A DNA stretch of 64,000 bases from positions 31,512-95,511 of the forward strand of contig JAXIVJ010003334.1 in assembly GCA_036785665.1 (NCBI GenBank). The letters run 5' to 3'. Source of the stretch: Chirona hameri (Eukaryota; Arthropoda; Thecostraca; Balanomorpha; Balanidae). Shown one piece after another: positions 44,640 to 55,050 of this stretch. Position 1 is the first letter of the stretch. Each line of letters begins with the position of its first letter. A program made the translations under genes and the position numbers. The notes under the pieces were generated by a model. That model was not told where the DNA came from, made no database searches, and saw only the letters and a list, made by a program, of their open reading frames with translations.

Positions 44640-45130
44640 CATCTCCCCAAAGGTCCTGAAACTATGATTTGCCCCCCCCCCCCAACGGTCGGATGTACAG
44701 TTGTAAAAATTGCCTTTGCAGCAGTCAAAATCCAGCTATCCACGACAAACTTGACAATTTCGCGCCGCCTCGCGGCATGACACACAATCTGAATTTGCTA
44801 TACAAATTTAGAAAATGGGAGCATTTATTCCTTAAGTGTCTGGCAGAGGCTCTCCTTGGCGGTACTTAATTGCTAGCCCCAGGGCTCACCCCTTTCATAT
44901 AATATTAACTTTCAAGCGGGCTACATGTTTAGCTACTCTGCCAAGTTCCGAAAAAAGGCGACGCGAACGCAAAGACGCGGACATCGGCACCCGAAAGCTG
45001 CTACAGCGGTGTCCAGCTTGCTGGACAGAAGAGCTAATAGTGGGACCATGCCAGGACCATCTCCCCAAGCCATCTCGCCCCAGGCTCCTCCAAATCCACA
45101 GGGACCATTTATGCGCGGAAAAGTCGTTAT
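44640..45130 (+). pseudogene. Decayed relative of the transposable-element frame at 35388-35972
   Basis: Collinear with that frame but broken across at least two reading frames. LFLKCLAEALLGGT is in one frame; SPRAHPFHI and KRRRERKDADIGTRKLLQRC plus PACWTEELIV are in another; a FSYSAKFRKK segment is in a third. A poly-G tract (44619-44629) and poly-C tract (44673-44685) sit at its 5' side. It is on the + strand, opposite to its relative, and is followed directly by the CACGTG-rich block at 45250. Confidence 0.5.
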
Positions 45131-45249
45131 GCCTCTTACTATTCAAATCCTTTGCACTGTTACCAGTTGTTTGTTACAGTTTGGTACATATGTATACAAT
45201 TATTATTATCATATGTACTATTGAGCGATGACTGCCACCGGTCATCGTG

Positions 45250-46010
45250 ATTAAGAGCGAGCGCGAAGCACTCGCTCGTCCTTCCGTGGTGTATGGAAAA
45301 AATCTGATTATGAGCAGCCCGGCCCGTGGCGACGCTTTTGAGAAGCTCATATCTCTGCAACCGCACGTCCGATTGACAAGCGGACTTCTTTGCTGAGCAG
45401 CTCCATCTAACCTACCCTGTTTGAGACCAGTGCTGACTCATGTGGGTGACTACCACCACGCGTGGCGCGTGCCGCGTGAGGGGTGTTGACAAGTATTCTC
45501 TCGCAATAACTCCGCAATGGCTGGGCATATTATGTGCACATTTCGTGTGTGGTTAGGGCCCCCTCAGCCGCCACTTTCACACAACTCAGGGGTGGGGTAA
45601 CTGCACGTGCGCACGTGCACACCCCCATTCTATATCTCAGGAACGGCTGAGCCGATTGTGCTCAAATTTGGTGTGTGGTTAGGGACCTCTCATCTGCCAG
45701 TTTCCCACAAGTCAGGGGTGGGTGTCTGCACGTGCGCACGTGCGCGCCCCTATTCTGTATCTCAGGAACGGCTGAGCCGATTGTGTTAAAATTTGGTGTG
45801 TGGTTAGGGACCTCTCAGCCGCCGCCTTTCCACAAGTCAGGAATGGGATAGCTTTGCACGTGCGCACGTGCATACTTCTATTCTATATCTCTGGAACGGC
45901 TGAGCCGATTGTGTTCAAATTTGGTGTGTGGTTATGGACCTATCAGCCCCTACTTTCCCACAAGTCAAAGGTGGGTGCCTCTGCTCGTCCGCACGTGCGC
46001 ACCCTTTCAG
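45250..46010 (+). repeat. 127-bp tandem units with CACGTG palindromes (copy 2)
   Basis: Units near 45503, 45631, 45757 and 45884 match copy 1. It begins with GAGCGAGCGCGAAGCACTCG and includes CCGATTGACAAGCGGACTTC shared with copy 1. A C/G-tract segment with GTGTCCC follows at 46010-46060. Confidence 0.85.
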
Positions 46011-46437
46011 GGCCTATTTTAAGGGAAAATCACTAGGGGGGGGGCACAGTGTCCCAAAAATTCAATTTTTGTTTGGGTGTCAGAGTTATAAATTCTAGCA
46101 CAAAAAAGACTGTGACTGAAAAATTATTTAGAAAATGGTACAATATTATTTTCTGCTTTGAATATGAAAAGCAGTAATTTTCTTTGAAATCATGTATTTT
46201 TAGTCTATATTTATGTCTATTTATGTCAGAATCAATATCACAATTTATCATTTGGGAGAGAACAATTCACACCTAAAATGGGGACCGAGAGTGAAACATC
46301 ATTCATATTTAGGTGTCATTTCCCACCCAAATCGACAAATTTTGGGACACTGGCCGGGGGATCCAATAAGATCCAAACATAGCACACAAAGCAAAAATAC
46401 GTAAGCATGACTCTGATGGAAAATGTCAGTTAAACCG

Positions 46438-47515
46438 CCATTGGCTAAGGGGGGGGGGCGTTTTTCGCTCCTTTGATGAACTTTCGCAATATTTTATTAA
46501 AAAAATAGCGCTATCGACGTGAAACTTCGGGTACCATCTCCTACATCAATTGTACGTCTTCTGCGCAAAAAGAAAGAAATTTCGTCGAAACAATCGAGAT
46601 ATAGCGAATTTAGTGACGTCACTATGAGCAAAATGCGATACAAAACGTAAAAAGATAGCGGATGGTAAGAGCTACAAAATGAGTACCTCGGAATTATTAA
46701 CATTTTGTTTTTGACCCCCCAAAAATGAAAACAAAAAGAATAAAAACAAAATGTCCTCAAAATCAACATTTTCAAACATGTATAAACTGAATACATGTTG
46801 GAGAACCACATGTGTAAAACACCCAAACCAAATTTAAAAGCAATATCTTTATTTTTGACTGACGTATGGCTCCCTAAGTATGAGTAACTCATGAAGTCAT
46901 ATTTTGAAATTGTTTTTTGTTTTGCTTTTAGTCCCCAGATAGACAAATAAATGTCAGCACTGTATTTCTGAGACAAAATTGGTCTAGCAACATGCATTTT
47001 TAATTTAGATTTATCAATTTTGAATTTTGACCTGATGCGACCTGACCTTGACCTGAGCTTGACATTAACCTTACTTAAATGAGGTCAGATGGTAAAATGA
47101 CTATCACTATCGAATTATACATGTAACATAACTCATAAAACATATGTTGCATAACTTTCGTATATATTTTGCGCATAGTGACCTTTTGTGAACTGACCTT
47201 GACCTTGATCTTTGCCAACAATCTCACTTTAGCTCATGCGGGATGTATATTAACCTTTGAGAGTTGTCTGGGTGATCACTGATCATGGTCTCAATCGAAG
47301 GCTTTGGATGGAAAGTATGGACCATACACTAAAATACCTCGATTTTGACCTTTGACCTGACTGTGACCTGACATGTAACCTCAATTTGCAATTGTATAGT
47401 ACGCTTTAGATTTGTCTTATTGAGAGCTTTCGAATGCCGCCTTGCGCGTCTCGCTACGATAATTCGTTCGGAAGAAAACCAGGGGGGCTAAAAACGCCCC
47501 ACCCCCAGCCAATTG
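46438..47515 (+). mobile_element. Candidate TIR element (1.08 kb) with AT-rich, AGGTCA-bearing interior
   Basis: CATTGGCTAAGGGGGG...CGTTTTT at the left (46439-46465) is mirrored by AAAAACGCCCC...AGCCAATTG at the right (47489-47515). The interior 46620-47040 is similar to 58620-59100, and 47030-47370 has many TGACCT half-sites. No coding frame with recognisable domains. Target duplication not evident. Confidence 0.45.
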
Positions 47516-48214
47516 AAGGTGGCTGGAGACCCCAGCCAATGCCGGGTTAACCATTTTTTTGCCTAACAACTCACCCCATACCATAGGTGTAAACATTTTA
47601 TTTTGTATTGCTACAACGTACTTCTATCTGTACTTGCACCTTTTTCATAACTAAGTCCAATTACAATGTCCAAGGTCATGTTTTTTTTAACGCAATACTG
47701 TTTCAAATGGCATGCTTTGATTGAATAGGAACTACGGCTTCAATAATCAACGGTGGATCCAGTGAGCCAGTCAAGCCCGAGCCCCCAAAAAGACCGGAAA
47801 GGTCCGAAAATTGACCTTTCCTAATTACAAACCAATTATTGTCACAAACCCACGTCTATACTTTAAAAAATGGCACGAAATAAAATGTTAAGTATTGCTC
47901 AACTTACCCCATTATTATTGTAATTTGATCCAACTCGTGCGGCAAGTTGAGCACGTTGGGCATGCAGAGCATGAAAATACCGAAGGTTGATTATTCCAAT
48001 TTCTTAGGTGTCCATACATTAGCATCGCCAGGATTTTTAGGTTGGGGGGGGGGGGGGACGTGGGGGGGGGGGGGATCTGTGTGGCAGACGTTAACACACG
48101 CAACAACAGGGGGCGGATATCCCCCTTAGTTTTTTGGAAATAGTGGAAAATGACGGCGTTTCGCACCGCCATTTTTGGGAGAACTGTTTGCCTATCAGTT
48201 GCCCAAATCCTGTT
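47516..48214. other. No gene seen; G-tract segment
   Basis: 48040-48075 has two G-tracts, and CGGTGGATCCAGTGAGCC at 47751 resembles the CAGTGGCGGATCCAG MITE end. No complete element found. Confidence 0.4.
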
Positions 48215-48425
48215 TTGTTTACCTCGGGTCTCCTCAGGTCAGGTCACTAGGTCAAGTCTATAGTGATCCCACCTAAAAATATAAGGTTGTACCGCAGCCA
48301 GATTGTTTAACCGATCAGTTGGAAACTTACAGGATTTAATCAGGTCATAAATACCAACAGTTCTGCTATTTCGGATGATTTTTATATCGATGACCTAAGG
48401 CAAAGTAGATTTTGTGACCTCACAA
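48215..48425 (-). repeat. AGGTCA-rich dispersed repeat, inverted copy
   Basis: The reverse complement is collinear with 34180-34340. Half-sites at 48234-48256, 48340, 48388 and 48415. Confidence 0.6.
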
Positions 48426-48644
48426 TTTTAGGTAATTGGAGAAACATGAAAGTGCATATATAAATCCCCAGGAAATTACTAAATTTTCCCAATGTTCACC
48501 AGACTCACGAATCTTTTGCAAAATACAAAGATCCATGTGACATTTTTGTCCTGCGACCTCCACGAGGTAAAATCTGTTGACCCAGAGGTCATGGGTAATT
48601 TTTCTTCCATAACTTTTTACCGAACCAGTAAGGTGCCACAGTTG

Positions 48645-48850
48645 GCGATGAACGAGCGAACGTGAAGTAAATGTACCTATGGTGAACTTCAATTCGATCG
48701 GGCAAGTAGTTTCTGAGATGCGGGTACAAAAAAGGGGTGCGCACGTGCGCACGTGCAGAGGCACCCCACCTCTGACTTGTTGAAAAGTGGTGGCTGAGAG
48801 ATCCATAACCACACACCAAATTTGCACACAATCGGCCAAGCCGTTGCGGA
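48645..48850 (-). repeat. CACGTG palindrome repeat, inverted partial copy
   Basis: GCGCACGTGCGCACGTGCAG at 48739 and the inverse of CGGCTGAGCCGATT...GTGTGTGGTTA match the units at 37222-37690. Confidence 0.75.
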
Positions 48851-49148
48851 GCTTTATCAGGCAAACCCGTAGAATTTCGCGCTGCTTGGCGACGCTAAAT
48901 AACTAGTACCTACTATAACATGAAAATCACATCAAAAATGCTGCAAAGGCTTAAATACACGCAAAAAATGGGGTGATTTTTTTTCGTCATCTTAGCCGAC
49001 CCCCACTCAAAAATTATCCGCGACACCCCTGCCTACCCTCCCCTCCACGGTCAACAACCTTCTCGCTGAAGGCTGACGGCCTGCTCCCCCCCCCCCCAGC
49101 CATCACACCCCACCCATCACATCACACTGCACACCCCACCCCCCAGCA

Positions 49149-50697
49149 TCAGTTCCTATACTCTGCCATCTGACCGCAGATGCCATGGTGATCAGTTTCT
49201 CTGCCCTGCCATCTGACCGCAGGTGCCATGGCGAGCAGTTCCTCTGCTTTGCCATCTGACCGCAGGTGCCATGGCGATCAGTTCCTCTGCTTTGTCATCT
49301 GACCGCAGGTGCCATGGCGATCAGTTCCTCTGCTCTGCCATCTGACCGCAGGTGCCATGGCGATCAGTTTCTCTGCTCTGTCATCTGACCGCAGGTGCCA
49401 TAGCGATCAGTTCCTCTGCCCTGCCATCTGACCGCAGGTGCCATGGCGATCAGTTCCTCTGCTTTGCCATCTGACCGCAGGTGACATGGCGATCAGTTCC
49501 TCTGCTCTGCCATCTGACCGCAGGTGCCATGGCGATCAGTTCCTCTGCTCTGCCATCTGACCGCAGGTGCCATGGCGATCAGTTCCTCTGCTCTGCCATC
49601 TGACCGCAGGTGCCATGGCGATCAGTTCCTCTGCTCTGCCATCTGACCGCAGGTGCCATGGCGATCAGTTCCTCTGCTCTGCCATCTGACCGCAGGTGTC
49701 ATGGCGATCAGTTCCTCTGCTCTGCCATCTGACCGCAGGTGCCATGGCGATCAGTTCCTCTGCTCTGCCATCTGACCGCAGGTGTCATGGTGATCAGTTC
49801 CTCTGCTCTGCCATCTGACCGCAGGTGTCATGGTGATCAGTTCCTCTGCTCTGCCATCTGACCGCAGGTGCCATGGCGATCAGTTCCTCTGCTCTGCCAT
49901 CTGACCGCAGGTGCCATAGCGATCAGTTCCTCTGCCCTGCCATCTGACCGCAGGTGCCATGGCGATCAGTTCCTCTGCTCTGCCATCTGACCGCAGGTGC
50001 CATGGCGATCAGTTCCTCTGCTCTGCCATCTGACCGCAGGTGTCATGGTGATCAGTTCCTCTGCTCTGCCATCTGACCGCAGGTGTCATGGTGATCAGTT
50101 CCTCTGCTCTGCCATCTGACCGCAGGTGTCATGGTGATCAGTTCCTCTGCTCTGCCATCTGACCGCAGGTGCCATGGCGATCAGTTCCTCTGCTCTGCCA
50201 TCTGACCGCAGGTGCCATGGCGATCAGTTCCTCTGCTCTGCCATCTGACCGCAGGTTCCATGGCGATCAGTTCCTCTGCTCTGCCATCTGACCGCAGGTG
50301 CCATGGCGATCAGTTCCTCTGCTCTGCCATCTGACCGCAGGTTCCATGGCGATCAGTTCCTCTGCTCTGCCATCTGACCGCAGGTTCCATGGCGATCAGT
50401 TCCTCTGCTCTGCCATCTGACCGCAGGTGCCATGGCGATCAGTTCCTCTGCTCTGCCATCTGACCGCAGGTGCCATGGCGATCAGTTCCTCTGCTCTGCC
50501 ATCTGACCGCAGGTGTCATGGCGATCAGTTCCTCTGCTCTGCCATCTGACCGCAGGTGCCATGGCGATCAGTTCCTCTGCTCTGCCATCTGACCGCAGGT
50601 GCCATGGCGATCAGTTCCTCTGCTCTGCCATCTGACCGCAGGTGTCATGGCGATCAGTTCCTCTGCTCTGCCATCTGACCGCAGGTGCCATGACGCA
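49149..50697 (+). repeat. 43-bp minisatellite, about 36 copies
   Basis: Unit GATCAGTTCCTCTGCTCTGC then CATCTGACCGCAGGTGCCAT then GGC. Variants at the CAGGTG(C/T)CATGG(C/T) segment occur in blocks, and some units have CAGGTT. Nearly every unit contains the E-box CAGGTG. Confidence 0.97.
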
Positions 50698-52042
50698 CCA
50701 TTAGCCGGTGCTCTGTCGACATTCACGGCGCTCTGTCGACAATCCCGGCGCGTTGAGAGCCTATATGTGGCCGGCGCCGCGCCGTCGGACTATGCCGTCC
50801 ACGTCAGCACGCGCTGGAGCAGGCCATCAGTGTGTAACGACTGGTCGCGCCACTGATGGCCCCTCATTGAGGCCGGAGAGTGGGGACCGAGAGGGTTAGG
50901 TGGGGTGACTGGACGGAGGAGAGAGGGCGGCATTAATACTGGGCAGTGGGATGACAGATCGGGATAGGAAGGGCCTAAGGTATGTAGTAGCCTGAGGTAG
51001 AAATGTTACTTTATGCACTCTATCCTCAGTATATAATTTTGACGCAAGGTACTATTGACGCGAAGAAACATGTAAATGGATGTTTTTTATCAACATTAAT
51101 GCTGCTCATTCGCAATAAATACCGGCGTTTCATGCACCCAAACACTACCTACTTTTAAAATTGCAAAGCTGGTTTGCATTGTACTTCATCATCTCTTGCA
51201 TCAAATCACAACGCATCTCATTGTCCGAAACCGGTGTGTGCAATTAATAATGTCAGGCTACTGGAAGTACGAACTCCTTTGAAACATGTTTTATGGTCTC
51301 AGGAAGTGATGTGACATGGTGCAGCAGACTAACCATCAGCATCACCATCAGCTGCCCATTGTGTAACATCCATGACGCTGCGTGTCAGCTATCATGGAAA
51401 TGCACTACTCTAAAACACTCTCCGGCTCTCAAATCAATGCGGTACTTTTTCTCCGCTCTCACCTGCCGTGTTCTGTACGAGACAATGCCCTGTAATTTTC
51501 CCTCATTTACCGATGGCTTTACGGCGATAAATACGCAAATTGGCGCTGGGCAGGTGTGCGGTACATCTCGTTGGCCAATGCAACACATCGGCGGAGAAAA
51601 ACGCGCGAGGCACGTCCCGCCGCCGCGCCACCTGCCGCTCTCGCTCTCGTGCCACGCTCTCCTCTCGCCTCTCTCTCGCTCTCGCCGGCTACCCTTGAAC
51701 AGAGCGCGCGCCGGCTTCCCTTTAAAGAGCGTCTGACCGGCGGGTCACGTGGGCAGAGGTATCACCTGTCCGCTCCGGGTTAGTGGAAACACCTGTCCCT
51801 GACGGTGGTCAGCTGCAGCTGCCCCGGCCCGCCCCTGGGATGTTACTCCAGACTCGCCTCGACTCGAACCGGCTCGACCAGACCGACTCGACTAGACCGA
51901 GTTGGTCACGGCCAGAATCGGGCTCCCTCGCGGTTCAACGAGAACGACAGTTTGGTCAGGTCAGGATGAAGCAATGCTGCAATGCTTCTGTGTTACATTA
52001 TTATTTTTCTGTCGAATGGGTCATATTTAAGTGAGGAAGAGA
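50698..52042. other. No gene seen
   Basis: 51630-51700 is rich in CTCTCG, and 51855-51900 has CGACTCGA-type repeats. Open frames here show no domain. Confidence 0.5.
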
Positions 52043-52273
52043 CAGGGGCGGATCCAGGATTTTCATTAGGGGGAGGGGGCAACAGGCCCGAGGGGCGCAT
52101 TTTTCGGCACCTGATGGGGGCGCCATGGCCATGAGGGGCGGCAAGGTTGTGGTGTAAAATTGCAGTGTCGCGCCAAAATAACTCATTGTAACACACCAAA
52201 CCCATTCTGACAGTGCTATGATTTGGGAGGGGGCTGCCAGTCCTGTTGCCCCCCCCCCCTGGATCCACCCCTG
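52043..52273 (+). mobile_element. hAT-like MITE (231 bp), CAGGGGCGGATCCAGG ends
   Basis: Left end CAGGGGCGGATCCAGG, right end inverted CAGGGGTGGATCCAGG (one mismatch in 16). Flanking 8-mers GGAAGAGA and GGAAGAGC match at 7 of 8. G-tract near the left and C-tract near the right end. Same end type as 34956-35207. Confidence 0.8.
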
Positions 52274-52519
52274 GGAAGAGCATGGCACAGCTGCTAAGAG
52301 GAGAGCAATGCTTAAGTAACCCGATGTAAATTCAGATTGTGGGATGTTCGATAACTTCCTGGTATTCCGAAGTACGAGGAAGAAGCAAATTAGAACAGAT
52401 GATGTCAGGTGGTTGTGAGCTTCACTATATAACAAGTTTGTGTCATTACTCATTAAAACACATTTTAAATTCGGCGACAGTTATTTTCCAGTGTTTGTGG
52501 TGTTGGCGTGTGTTTACCC

Positions 52520-52698
52520 TGATATCACTGACATCACTGATATCACACATCACTGACATCACTGACATCACTGACATCACTGACATCACTGACATCGCTG
52601 ACATCACTGACATCACTGGCATCACTGACATCACTGACATCACTGGCATCACTGACATCACTGACATCACTGACATCACTGATCAGATATCACTGACA
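52520..52698 (+). repeat. 9-bp minisatellite (ATCACTGAC)n
   Basis: About 19 units, with some GATATCACTG variants at the edges. Confidence 0.95.
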
Positions 52699-52967
52699 GG
52701 CCACCTTTTGTTCACATTTGATCCCCTAAGCACACAATTCATCAGAAGAAACACATCACACCTTTAACCTGGAGCTGCTGGCAAACCGCACACCTCTCCA
52801 ACTCCGCGAAACAAACAGTCACTAACGCGATTACCAGCGTGTTAAGCCGTCAGCACCAAAACGACGACACAAATCTCTGGTCGGCGCCGTGGAAGCGAGC
52901 GGGATAACCGCGACACGATCCACGTCAGCACGTGCGAGTCTGATGGCCAAAGTAGTCCGAACGCGGC

Positions 52968-53200
52968 GCAATCCGGACCGCAACCCACCCCGGTCGCGGA
53001 GCGATCCGGACCGCAACCCACCCCGGTCGCGGAGCGATCCGGACCGCAACCCACCCCGGTCGCGGAGCGATCCGGACCGCAACCCACCCCGGTCGCGGAG
53101 CGATCCGGACCGCAACCCACCCCGGTCGCGGCGCAATCCGGACCGCAACCCACCCCGGTCGCGGAGCGGTCCGGACCGCAACCCACCCCGGTCCGGATTA
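52968..53200 (+). repeat. 33-bp minisatellite, about 7 copies
   Basis: Unit GATCCGGACCGCAACCCACC then CCGGTCGCGGAGC. Open in all frames; no protein implied. Confidence 0.97.
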
Positions 53201-53259
53201 CAGGCAGGGGCACGGCGCCTGGGCCATTCGAAGGGAAGGGAGCTTACCTCCCGGGTTAT

Positions 53260-53632
53260 TTGAGGGGAGCACGCCGTTTGAAGAGAGCACGTCTCCCGGG
53301 TCGTTTGAAGAGAGCACGTCTCCCGGGCCGTTTGAAGAGAGCACGTCTCCAGGGCCGTTTGAAGAGAGCACGTCTCCCGGGCCGTTTGAAGAGAGCATGT
53401 CTCCCGGGCCGTTTGAAGAGAGCACGTCTGCAGGGCCGTTTGAAGAGAGCATGTCTCCCGGGCCGTTTGAAGAGAGCACGTCTGCAGGGCCGTTTGAAGA
53501 GAGCATGTCTCCCGGGCCGTTTGAAGAGAGCACGTCTGCAGGGCCGTTTGAAGAGAGCATGTCTCCCGGGCCGTTTGAAGAGAGCATGTCTGCAGGGCCG
53601 TTTGAAGAGAGCATGTCTCCCGGGCCGTTTGA
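53260..53632 (+). repeat. 27-bp minisatellite, about 14 copies
   Basis: Unit GTTTGAAGAGAGCATGTCTC then CCGGGCC, alternating with a GTCTGCAGGGCC variant to form a loose two-unit pattern. Confidence 0.97.
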
Positions 53633-53789
53633 GCACGCCGCACGCGGCCGGCGCCGGTTCGGACGTGGCCCGTTACTGGAGCGGCGGTGAGCGGCGGCTT
53701 ACAGACACGGTGTCCGGCCGGAGAGCCGTGTTCGTCTGGCGGCGACATGACAGATATTGTGGCCCGTGCGGGGTGAGAAGTTTTCGGGG

Positions 53790-53912
53790 TGAGAACAGGT
53801 TAGTTTCCGGCGGAACAGGTGAGTTTCCGGCGGAACAGGTTAGTTTCCGCCGGAACAGGTTAGTTTCCGGCGGAACATGTTAGTTTCCGGCGGAACATGT
53901 TAGTTTCCGGCG
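53790..53912 (+). repeat. 20-bp minisatellite, about 6 copies
   Basis: Unit GGTTAGTTTCCGGCGGAACA with small variants (GAACATGT); contains the palindrome TTCCGGCGGAA. Confidence 0.95.
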
Positions 53913-55045
53913 GATAAGGAACCACGGGGCAGCGGAGAAGCAGCGGTCATGGACCGGGCAGAGGTGGCCGGGGCGGATAAGGAACCACGGGGCAGCGGAG
54001 AAGCAGCGATCATGGACTGGGCAGAGGTGGCCGGGGCGGATAAGGAACCACGGGGCAGCGGAGAAGCAGCGGTCATGGACCGGGCAGAGGTGGCCGGGGC
54101 GGATAAGGAACCACGGGGCAGCGGAGAAGCAGCGGTCATGGACCGGGCAGAGGTGGCCGGGGCGGATAAGGAACCACGGGGCAGCGGAGAAGCAGCGATC
54201 ATGGACTGGGCAGAGGTGGCCGGGGCGGATAAGGAACCACGGGGCAGCGGAGAAGCAGCGGTCATGGACCGGGCAGAGGTGGCCGGGGCGGATAAGGAAC
54301 CACGGGGCAGCGGAGAAGCAGCGGTCATGGACCGGGCAGAGGTGGCCGGGGCGGATAAGGAACCACGGGGCAGCGGAGAAGCAGCGGTCATGGACCGGGC
54401 AGAGGTGGCCGGGGCGGATAAGGAACCACAGGGCAGCGGAGAAGCAGCGATCATGGACTGGGCAGAGGTGGCCGGGGCGGATAAGGAACCACAGGGCAGC
54501 GGAGAAGCAGCGGTCATGGACCGGGCAGAGGTGGCCGGGGCGGATAAGGAACCACAGGGCAGCGGAGAAGCAGCGATCATGGACTGGGCAGAGGTGGCCG
54601 GGGCGGATAAGGAACCACGGGGCAGCGGAGAAGCAGCGGTCATGGACCGGGCAGAGGTGGCCGGGGCGGATAAGGAACCACGGGGCAGCGGAGAAGCAGC
54701 GGTCATGGACCGGGCAGAGGTGGCCGGGGCGGATAAGGAACCACGGGGCAGCGGAGAAGCAGCGGTCATGGACCGGGCAGAGGTGGCCGGGGCGGATAAG
54801 GAACCACGGGGCAGCGGAGAAGCAGCGGTCATGGACCGGGCAGAGGTGGCCGGGGCGGATAAGGAACCACGGGGCAGCGGAGAAGCAGCGGTCATGGACC
54901 GGGCAGAGGTGGCCGGGGCGGATAAGGAACCACAGGGCAGCGGAGAAGCAGCAGTCATGGACCGGGCAGAGGTGGCCGGGGCGGATAAGGAACCACAGGG
55001 CAGCGGAGAAGCAGCGGTCATGGACCGGGACGGCGGACAGAGGTG
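53912..55045 (+). repeat. 63-bp minisatellite, about 18 copies
   Basis: Unit GGATAAGGAACCACGGGGCA then GCGGAGAAGCAGCGGTCATG then GACCGGGCAGAGGTGGCCGG then GGC. Two linked variants (ACAGGGC, and ATCATGGACTGG) recur. The 63-bp length leaves frames of about 370 codons open on both strands, which argues against a real protein on either. Confidence 0.97.
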
Positions 55046-55050
55046 GCCGG

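Noticed and set aside
46497..46997. A 166-codon - strand frame as a membrane protein gene
   Set aside because: Lies in an AT-rich dispersed repeat; the Phe/Tyr/Leu-rich composition follows from AT content and there is no recognisable domain.
49149..50697. CRISPR-like array
   Set aside because: Units are head-to-tail with no unique spacers, in animal DNA; it is a minisatellite.
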